Source: Imbricaverruca yamaguchii (lineage: Eukaryota; Arthropoda; Thecostraca; Neoverrucidae). From it: a DNA stretch of 64,000 nucleotides. The notes under the pieces were generated by a model that was not told the DNA's origin, searched no databases, and was given only the letters and a program-made list of their open reading frames with translations. A program made the translations under genes and the position numbers. Of the stretch, positions 56,801-64,000 are shown piece after piece. The DNA lies in NCBI GenBank assembly GCA_034440575.1, contig JAOTOL010001625.1, forward strand, positions 1,632,501-1,696,500, written 5' to 3'. Position 1 is the stretch's first letter; the number at the start of each line of letters is the position of its first letter.

Positions 56801-59800
56801 AAAGAACCCTTGGTCTTTCTACGACGCATTCAACCGCTATATAGTGTCGCCAACCTCTCACACAGATTGGTCGCGGGTGGACTCGGAAAATGCCAGTCGG
56901 TCGCGAGATTCGAACACCAAATCTTGCGATCGGGAGTGCGACGCTGTACCAACCGAGCTACCGCGGCATACCGAAGTCCACCGCTGTGGTAGATGTGTGT
57001 GCGGTCCACCGCTGTGGTAGATGTGTGCGGTCCACCGCTGTGGTAGATGTGTGTGTGGTCAACCGCTGTGGTAGATGTGTGTGGCCATCCGCTGTGGTAG
57101 ATGTGTGTGTAGCCCACCGCTGTGGTATATGTGAGTGCGGTCCACCGCTGTGGTAGATGTGTGTGCGGTCCACCGCTGTGGTAGATGTGCGTGGTCCACT
57201 GCTGTGGTAAATGTGTGTGTGTGGCCATCCGCTGTGGTATATGTGTGTGCGGTCCACCGCTGTGGTAGATGTGTGTGTGGTCCACCGCTGTGGTAGATGT
57301 GTGTGTGGTCCACCGCTGTGGTAGATGTGTGTGTAGCCCACCGCTGTGGTAGATGTGTGTGTAGCCCACCGCTGTGGTAGATGTGTGTGTGCGGCCCACC
57401 GCTGTGGTAGATGTGCGCGTGTGGTCCACCGCTATGGCAGAAGTTTGTCGGGTGGTGGTGGTTGCGATGTTGGTCAAGTCAAAACACCACGCACACCACT
57501 GACCCCTCACCCCCTCCGCCGTCCCCCCGTGTCGGCGCCGGGGGGCGAGGAGGGGCACATCAGTGCGCCGCTCACCCCTGCGCCTTTTGCTTGGCAGCAA
57601 ACACGGACGCCACACATAGAAACACAAACACAGACACACTCACACACACACACACACGCACACACAGAGAGAGACACACACACACGGCACAGGGCACGCG
57701 AGGTCGGTCGCCCCATGACCGCAGACCAGACGGGTGCGACCTTACCTGGCGCCGCCTGGGGCGTCGGTGTGCTGCGTCCTGGCTCCGCCGTCGGCTCGGC
57801 TGACTCGCCCTCCAACTGGCCGTCCAGCCTGGCGATCGGGTCAGGTCAGGTCAGATCAACCGGCCGGCTGTGCTTGTGCATTGTAGTTCTGGGCATGGAG
57901 AGGAAAGTCGTGGGGTATTCGAATATGGAGAATGACATCAGAATCTCAGGTTGCACTCTCCGGAGCACGTGAACCTTGAGCACTTTATCATGAACATGCT
58001 AATTATTAAACAACACCATTCAACCTCCCAATGAGAAAAAATGCGACGATAAAATTATGGAGAGCATGATGTTCTGGATGCCAAAAATTAACGAAGAGGC
58101 AAATCTTCCATCTCATCCAGACAGAGACAGGTACAGTCTAGACACAAAAAGAGGCAGTCCAGACAGACGGGCATGGTCCAGACTCAGGCGGGTACAGTAC
58201 AGACAGATGGGTACAGTCCAGACAGAGACAGGTACAGTCCAGACATAAACGGATACAGTTCAGACACAGAAGAGCTCAGTTCAGACAGACTGGTGCAGTT
58301 CAGACAGACTGGTGCAGTTCAGACAGACGGGTGCAGTTCAGACAAACGGACACAGTCTAGACACTGAGAAGACACACAGTCGACAGAAACGGTGCATTTC
58401 TGACGTAAGAGGTGCATTGCTGACGCGGAGGAAGCAAACGACCCTGATGCACAGGTGGTGGCGGTCATTGGCTTTACGACACATCGACCGTTGAGTCACG
58501 TAGCGTCGCCAGTCTCTCGGGCCGAATGGTCGCGGGCGAAGAGTGGCGACACTTGACGCGCAGGCGACGCCACGCGGACAGACGGGCGGGGGGCGGCGGC
58601 AGCGGCCTCCACCCACCTGTGTTGCTTGATGAGGATGCAGTCACCGCCCTCGTTGGTGTCCACGTTGTACACGTAGAGGTAGCCGTCGCCGGCGGCCACC
58701 AACAGCCGCAGCTGCTTCTTGATCCTGAAACACAGCCGGCCGGGCTGGGGACGCTGCCGGAGCCCGAGGTGACCACCACAGACACCACTGTACCGTGGTG
58801 CTTAGTGCCGTGGTGCTACCCCATGGAGACCGCGCCGTGCTTAATCTGACCAAAACCACTGTACCGGGACTTACTCCCCCTGGAGACCGCGCCGTGCTTA
58901 ATCTGACCAAAACCACTGTACCGGGACTTACTCCCGCTGGAGACCGCGCCGTGCTTAACCTGCCCAAAATCACTACACCAGACCCTACTAAATCCCACTG
59001 ATACCACTGACCACACTACTCTACCAGATCCTACTGAAGATGGGACCGTGGGACTAGTACTTTACTAAATCCGGCTGCAATTCTATTTGAGACGGTGTGC
59101 GGGCTGAACATTATCCACCGGAGACCAGTACGCCAGATTATGGTCCCACTGGGGACGGAACTCAGCGCCTGGAATTCACCGGAGACGCAGACCAACCCAG
59201 CTCCATCTACAACACCAGTGACGGCGACCTGGACAGCCACGCCTGGAGACGAGGCAGGGGAGGGGAGGGGGAGGGGCAGGGTCCACTCACGTCACCAGTC
59301 CGCACACGCCACGCAGGCCCGGTACCGGCAGGCGAACGGTGGCGAAGGCACGTCCCTGGTTCAACACCTGCGGCACGGATACGTCAGCCTGGCAACGATT
59401 TAACCGCGACAACCAGTGTACAAGGACAGCAACGCAGCTCGCTTGTCTTTCACGTGCGTGATATGAAACGCTTCACTTTCAGGTTTTTCATAGTACTTTT
59501 TGGTGCTGTTCAGATGTATAATTATATTTGCAAATCTATTTAGGAGTAAACTTGAATCTACCGAGTATATGCCATTTATATTTGCACGTCCCAACCTTTG
59601 AATATTGTAATCTGCACATGACGCCCCACCACAAACGGAACTGGCTACACCGGTTGAAGTCAGCCGCGTGCCAACCGCACCCATCTGTCGAGATGGACAG
59701 GCGGTAACAGACCTCTGGGTGACCTCTGGCAACAGACCCAGGTAGGGTGAGCGGCGTTCGACAGACCTCTGTGACCTGCGACGGTAGATAGCTGGCCGAG

Positions 59801-62800
59801 GCGGTCACCGCCTTGGTAAGGTAGCCCATCCAGCCGCCCTCGTCAGCTGCCCGCGCCGGTCTGCCGACACCCAGCACCGCCGGTCACACTCAGCACACAG
59901 CACCGCCCGTCACACTCAGCACACAGCCGACACACAGCACCGCCAGTCACACTCATGACACAGCACCGTCCGTCACACACAGCACCGCCAGTCACACTCA
60001 GGACACAGCACCGTCCGTCACACTCAGCACACAGCACCGCCAGTCACACTCAGCACACAGCACCGCCAGTCACACCCAACACACAGCCGACACACAGCAC
60101 CGCCAGTCACACCCAACACACAGCCGACACACAGCACCGCCAGTCACACCCAACACACAGCCGACACACAGCACCGCCAGTCACACCCAACACACAGCCG
60201 ACACACAGCACCGCCAGTCACACCCAACACACAGCCGACACACAGCACCACCAGTCACACCCAACACACAGCCGACACACAGCACCGCCAGTCACACTCA
60301 GCACCGCCAGTCACACTCAGCACACACCACCGCCAGTCACACTCAACACACAGCACCGCCAGTCACACTCAGCACACAGTACCGCCAGTCACACTCAGCA
60401 CACAGCACCGCCAGTCACACTCAGCACACAGCACCGCCAGTCACACTCAGCACACAGCACCGCCAGTCACACTCAGCACACAGCACCACCAGTCACACTC
60501 AGCACATAGCACCACCAGTCACACTCAGCACATAGCACCGCCAGTCACACTCAGCACACAGCACCACCAGTCACACTCAGCACACAGCACCACCAGTCAC
60601 ACCCAACACACAGCCGACACACAGCACCGCCAGTCACACTCAGCACATAGCACCGCCAGTCACACTCAGCACACAGCACCGCCAGTCACACTCAGCACAC
60701 AGAACCACCAGTCACACTCAGCACACAGCACCGCCAGTCACACTCAGCACACAGCACCACCAGTCACACTAAGCACACAGCACCGCCAGTCACACTCAGC
60801 ACCAGCGTGGGAAAAGTGGTTCGCTGACCTGGAGTCGGAGAATAAAAAACTTGTATCGGAGCCCTCCAAGAAAAAGAAGATATTCCTGCCCATGGAGTCG
60901 GAGAATAAAAAAAATGGCCTCAGACCCCACCCCCCTAAAAAAGCAGAAAGCTACTGGTGTCGGAGCCCCCAAAAAAGATGATTGCTGAAAAGCGTACAAG
61001 CCGCTTACTTACAAGCATACTTACACCCCTTTACTGGACCCTAAGTCACTTCAATTACGCCCACTTAATTCACTCGCACTTACTAGGTTTTTCTCCCGGA
61101 AAGCTCTCAAAACTTTGTCTCAACCCGAGTATACCCAACCAATCGAGACAAAGATCTTCGCGCAAAGGGAAGGGGACAAAGCAGCGAGGCGAAACGCGCG
61201 GTCAAAGTGTGGTCGCTGTGTAAACATGACTGCAATATTTACACAATTTCAAGACCGCTGCTTGACCTCAATTCCTGTAGCCTTTAATAGGAATTCATAC
61301 GTCAATACGGTGTTACCTTTTTTCTTCAGTTATATAGGAATCAATACACTGAAGATATATGTTCCTAATCATGAAATTACGTTGTCTTTATCCTAGATCA
61401 AAACATGAATCGGGCGAGACCGTCCCAATAATTTTTTAATTCTCCTACTCTAGTACGGATATTGTCCTGTCCTAACGGCGACGTATCCAAGGGTGGTCAA
61501 ATGATGAAATGATAGATTTTTCGTAACTATTTTAAATGACGTCTAATTGTGACCATAAATGGCCCGGAGAACGTAATAACTCCGTACATGCACAGTTACT
61601 GCAGTTGCTGAAGTGATAAAACAACTATTCAGATGCTTTTTCTCTTGATGGGTTACTGTAGTTTCCCGAATTGAGGTGGATTTTCAAACACATAGCGCCG
61701 CCAGTCACACCCAACACATAGCGCCGCCAGTCACACTCAGCAGACAGCACCGCCAGTCACACTCAGCACCGCCAGTCACACTCAGCACACAGCACCGCCA
61801 GTCACACTCAGCACACAGCACCGCCAGTCACACTCAGCACACAGCACCACCAGTCACACTCAGCACACAGCACCGCCAGTCACACTCAGCACACAGCACC
61901 GCCAGTCACACTCAGCACACAGCACCGCCAGTCACACTCAGCACACAGCACCACCAGTCACACTCAGCACACAGCACCGCCAGTCACACTCAGCACACAG
62001 CACCGCCAGTCACACTCAGCATACAGCACCGCCAGTCACACTCAGCACACAGCACCGCCAGTCACGTTCAGCACACAGCACCGCCAGTCACACTCAGCAC
62101 CCAGCACCGCCAGTCACACTCAGCACACAGCACCGCCAGTCACACTCAGCACACAGCACCGCCAGTCACACACAGCACCGCCAGTCACGCTCAGCACACA
62201 GCACCACCAGTCACACTCAGCACACAGCACCGCCAGTCACACCCAACACACAGCCGACACGCAGCACCGCCACTCACGCTCAGCACCGCAAAACACAGCG
62301 TTCTCTTGCGAGTCTCACCATCAAGACCGCTACCTTTCCATAAATATATGCTCTCCTTGTTCTTACTGGACAATGAAATGGCGCTGTTTAACAGTGAAGT
62401 GGCCCAAGTTTGTTGCATTTTGACACACACCATATCCTTACTAAACCTAGGCTCTTAAACCCAGCAATTTATTCCAATGACGATCAGAGCACCCACGACC
62501 TACGTCCAACTATGGATCACATACTGCAGACCTTTCGAAACGCAGCACCAATTCAACGTACGCGAAACTTGCAGTACCAGGAAGAAAACCGAACCCGAGG
62601 ACTGTCTAAAGGTAGTTTCTACGTAGAAAAACGTCCTAACACACCTAAGTTGTTACACTGACGGACCAACGTGGAGCGTGGGGGGTTAAAAAGAGTTCGA
62701 ATGGATGACGTAGCACGTGGGGAAATATGAAGCCCACAAATTCGATTGGGTTTATGATACGGCGTCGTGTTAAAGAGCCCTTGACGTTGAGAACATGGAG

Positions 62801-63444
62801 TCAAAGTTTAAGATTACAAAGCAGGTGAGGCTACAATGATTGTAAAAAGGATGCCAAACTTTACCAAATACAAATATTATTTTCCTTGAGAGGGTTGGAT
62901 TGACAGGCAAGGGTGGAAGAAAAATTGCGTATTTGTGCACGGAAACTATCTTTGATAATAACCGGATTATGATTCCAGCGGCCAATCTCAGGCCAGATAG
63001 CGGCCCATATCAGACTGGGAAGAGGGCCGTCTCAGACTGGGGAGCGGCCATATCAGTCCGGGGACCGGTTCACCTCAGGCTAGGGAGCGGCCCATCTCAG
63101 GCTGGGGAGCAGCCCATATCTGGCTGGGAGCAGCCCATATCAGGCAGGGAGCGGCCGTCTCTTCCTGGGAAGCGGCCCGTTTCTGGCTGAGGAGAAGGCC
63201 GTCTCAGGCCGGAGAGGGGGCCGTCTCAGACTGGTGAGAGGGCGGCCCTTCTCCGGCTCGGGACGACCCTTGCCAGGCTTCTGAGAGGGAGGGGCACTCA
63301 CGCCGGCTGCGACACCGTCTCGGTCAGCTTGAACACGTGGATGGTCTCGGTGTTGCTGCTGAGCGCCAGGAACTGGGAGTCGGGCGAGAAGCACATGCTG
63401 GAGATCTGGGCACACCGCTTCAGACCGCGCCGCAGCTCGTACGC
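50798..63444 (-). CDS. WIPI2: WIPI2/Atg18 PROPPIN gene, C-terminal six coding exons (5' part outside window)
   Basis: Minus-strand exons 63302-63444, 59767-59860, 59291-59367, 58617-58724, 57746-57828 and 50798-50898 join in phase to about 201 residues plus a TAG stop. The first carries ELRRGLKRC, the L/FRRG motif with which PROPPIN beta-propellers bind PI3P and PI(3,5)P2, then [12 protein letters not shown]. Further on come [58 protein letters not shown] and an acidic tail DDDEFPP. These match human WIPI2 block by block as I remember it. WIPI2/Atg18 reads PI3P on the phagophore and recruits ATG16L1 in autophagy. The N-terminal propeller blades must lie beyond 64000. Confidence 0.93.
50935..51250. 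repeat. 30-40-bp CGACACTGTCGGACCGATAC repeat
   Basis: About eight units with GACACTGTCGG palindromic cores and CACTTCC spacers, in the last WIPI2 intron. Confidence 0.8.
51405..51700. repeat. 22-bp minisatellite GTGTCGGACCGACACGGCTG
   Basis: About 13 copies, each containing the perfect palindrome GTGTCGGTCCGACAC or its variant, so single strands could form serial hairpins. Confidence 0.92.
52085..52250. repeat. about 28-bp repeat with CRE-like TGACGTCA
   Basis: Six units GGTACTGACGTCACCTGGGC then CCTGCAGG. Three keep the full TGACGTCA octamer; the others differ by one or two bases. Confidence 0.85.
52251..56825. other. WIPI2 intron 5, mostly unique
   Basis: No exon recognised. CCAA tetramers at 52430-52455 and a CpG-rich part at 54290-54660. 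ORFs on both strands are unrecognised. Contains the 28-bp palindrome reported separately. Confidence 0.4.
53062..53089. promoter_or_regulatory. 28-bp perfect palindrome with three ACGTCA/TGACGT sites
   Basis: ACGTCATCGGTGAC followed by its exact complement. The centre is TGACGTCA, the CREB/ATF octamer, and both ends carry further ACGTCA and TGACGT half-sites. Binding is inferred from the motif only. Confidence 0.6.
56826..56968 (-). mobile_element. SINE C: SINE A body with a different tRNA head
   Basis: The minus-strand head CGCGGTAGCTCGGTTGGTAC has a tRNA A box and GGTGTTCGAATCTCGCGACC a B box. Downstream is the SINE A-type body CGCGACCAATCTGTGTGAGA then GGTTGGCGACAC. Confidence 0.8.
56972..57432. 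repeat. 28-bp minisatellite, about 17 copies
   Basis: Unit CCACCGCTGTGGTAGATGTG then TGTGTGGT. CCACCGCTGTGG is a near palindrome. Confidence 0.94.
57626..57690. repeat. (CA)n-rich microsatellite
   Basis: Interrupted CA and GA dinucleotides close to the WIPI2 W5 donor. Confidence 0.85.
57746..57828 (-). CDS. WIPI2: WIPI2 exon W5 (variable C-terminal linker)
   Basis: 83 nt encoding [20 protein letters not shown] and PTPQAAP plus one base. It begins with LDG as in vertebrate WIPI2 and then becomes a Pro/Glu/Thr-rich disordered linker. The acceptor is ATCGCCAG|G and the donor CCAG|GTAAGG. It is shorter than the vertebrate linker, so a further small exon in the 6.8-kb intron before W6 is possible, though the phases of W5 and W6 already agree. 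Confidence 0.82.
58105..58375. repeat. about 19-bp CAGACAGACGGGTACAGTC repeat
   Basis: About 13 variable units. Confidence 0.85.
58464..58556 (-). mobile_element. SINE A fragment lacking the tRNA head
   Basis: Only body and tail are present: minus strand GTCGCCACTCTTCGCCCGCG, ACCATTCGGCCCGAGAGACT, ending TCGTAAAGCCAATGAC. Confidence 0.75.
58617..58724 (-). CDS. WIPI2: WIPI2 exon W4 (last propeller blade)
   Basis: 108 nt encoding (T)[18 protein letters not shown] and [17 protein letters not shown] plus AG of Arg. The acceptor is GTGTTTCAG|G and the donor ACAG|GTGGGT. It corresponds to the vertebrate [21 protein letters not shown] and MKQHR blocks, the clearest family signature in the gene. 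Confidence 0.95.
58765..58978. repeat. about 57-bp repeat, 3-4 copies
   Basis: Units of CCACTGTACCGGGACTTACT, CCC(C/G)CTGGAGACCGCGCCGT, GCTTAATCTGACCAAAA. Confidence 0.9.
59291..59367 (-). CDS. WIPI2: WIPI2 exon W3
   Basis: 77 nt encoding [25 protein letters not shown] and two bases of Thr. The acceptor is GCCGCAG|GTG and the donor [22 protein letters not shown] is nearly identical to vertebrate WIPI2, but the vertebrate FCGHKNICSLAT that follows is replaced here by [12 protein letters not shown]. Confidence 0.9.
59767..59860 (-). CDS. WIPI2: WIPI2 exon W2
   Basis: 94 nt. With the two carried bases it encodes [20 protein letters not shown] and [12 protein letters not shown], matching the WTGYFGK and SYLPSQVTE blocks of vertebrate WIPI2. 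The acceptor TGTCGGCAG is the last unit of the 59863-60806 minisatellite. The donor GAG|GTCTGT is weak. Confidence 0.9.
59863..60806. repeat. 26/36-bp satellite abutting the WIPI2 W2 acceptor
   Basis: Plus-strand units CAGCACCGCCAGTCACACTC AGCACA (26 bp) and a longer form with CACCCAACACACAGCCGACA. The last 27 intronic bases before W2 (minus strand, GTGACCGGCGGTGCTGGGTG TCGGCAG) align with the long unit, so the acceptor AG sits in the terminal repeat. Confidence 0.9.
60807..61684. other. unique island between two halves of the same satellite
   Basis: About 880 bp of AT-richer unique sequence; nothing coding recognised. It begins with two GGAGTCGGAGAATAAAAAA copies (60832 and 60894). Confidence 0.5.
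61685..62292. repeat. second array of the 26/36-bp satellite
   Basis: The same units as 59863-60806 (AGCACCGCCAGTCACACTC), in the same orientation. Confidence 0.93.
62293..62990. other. WIPI2 intron, unique AT-rich sequence
   Basis: Nothing recognised. Confidence 0.4.
63000..63250. repeat. 20-25-bp GCGGCCCATATCAGGCTGGG repeat
   Basis: About ten variable units just downstream (in gene sense) of the W1 donor. They do not resemble the donor itself. Confidence 0.85.
63302..63444 (-). CDS. WIPI2: WIPI2 exon W1 (LRRG lipid-binding motif)
   Basis: 143 nt encoding [40 protein letters not shown] and TETVSQP plus two bases of the next codon. The acceptor is GCGGCAG|GCG and the donor GGC|GTGAGT. The paired arginines of LRRG are the two phosphoinositide contacts in PROPPINs; the downstream S-N-T-E-T-I-H block that lines the pockets is intact. 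Confidence 0.93.
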
Positions 63445-63649
63445 CTGCCGCGAGGTCAGCCGAGGTCACGCCGCTGACCGGTGGCACCTCGAACGTGCAC
63501 AACACGGAGCGTCACCACAAGTAGTCGTGACACCGTCACAATGACACCCATTAGCCGTGCTCGCACAGAGATCGTGACGGAGGACTGTCGGCCAACCTGA
63601 CGCCACGGCACGCCACACGCCACACGCAACTGGGACGGAACAGTTCCCA

Positions 63650-63910
63650 TACGTGGCTAGAACGGGCACGGTTTCGATACGTAACTGAAAAGGGAACAGG
63701 TGCGCTAGTTAGTTATTAGGGCTTTAGGGCGCATCGACTACATTGGTCATGCAGCGCCCAGGGAACAGGTGCGATTCGCAACTGGAGCGAGAACCGTTCC
63801 CATACGTAACTGGCACGGGCACGGCTCCGATGCAGAACTGAAACGGGCACAGTTCAGACACGCAATCGTAACGTGAACAGTTTCGATACGCGACTGCAAA
63901 CGAAAACGGA
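63650..63910. repeat. about 28-bp GAACGGGCACGGTTCCGATA repeat
   Basis: About eight units with CGTAACTG or CGCAACTG. Split by a mini-element. Confidence 0.8.
63692..63773. mobile_element. 56-bp SINE-tail mini-element with 13-bp direct repeats
   Basis: Element 63705-63760 ends GCAGCGCCCA exactly like the copy at 30494-30546. It is flanked by GGGAACAGGTGCG at 63692-63704 and 63761-63773, a perfect match. The flanks lie in a tandem array, which weakens the target-site reading. Confidence 0.65.
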
Positions 63911-64000
63911 AACTGGAAATGCATCAAAATTTGCGCATCTCGCTCATTTTCACCTGCGACTGGCATACCGATACCGACACCGAGTGCAGGTCGCATATCG

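Overview
This is a eukaryotic nuclear window, most likely from an arthropod. Coding exons are short, separated by kilobases of intron and bounded by GT/AG splice sites. There are no operons, ribosome-binding sites or long credible ORFs. The arthropod call rests on a DM4/DM12-type secreted protein gene, a family I know only from arthropods. The GC-rich sequence, dense minisatellites and tRNA-headed SINEs would suit a crustacean such as a barnacle, but that narrower placement is a guess.

Layout. 0-10.5 kb: intergenic, mostly tandem repeats. 10.7-28.1 kb, plus strand: a three-exon gene for a predicted secreted DM4/DM12-like protein, with introns of 6.4 and 10.5 kb full of minisatellites. 28.2-36.9 kb: intergenic, with a duplicated block, several SINE-type insertions and homopolymer tracts. 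36.9-47.2 kb, minus strand: a complete Rac GTPase gene, convergent with the first gene. All five coding exons can be read, and the last exon exists in two versions 2.3 kb apart that predict different C-terminal tails. 50.8 kb to the window edge, minus strand: the last six coding exons of a WIPI2/Atg18 PROPPIN autophagy gene; its 5' exons lie beyond the window. Rac and WIPI2 are in tandem, 3.6 kb apart. The three genes show no sign of shared function; they simply sit side by side.

The most unusual property is the link between minisatellites and exon edges. In several places a tandem array is made of copies of the neighbouring splice junction or exon end: the Rac exon 2 donor, the acceptor of the distal Rac terminal exon, the coding end (CAAX box and stop) of that same exon, the acceptor of the last DM4/DM12 exon, and the acceptor of WIPI2 exon W2. 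The DM4/DM12 start-codon region is also duplicated upstream. These arrays line up decoy splice sites beside real ones.

Mobile DNA: at least two tRNA-headed SINE families (A and B), a third tRNA head (C) joined to the family A body, and 43-56 bp mini-elements homologous to the SINE 3' tail, two or three of them flanked by direct repeats that look like target-site duplications. All coordinates and readings were made by eye; no database search was run.
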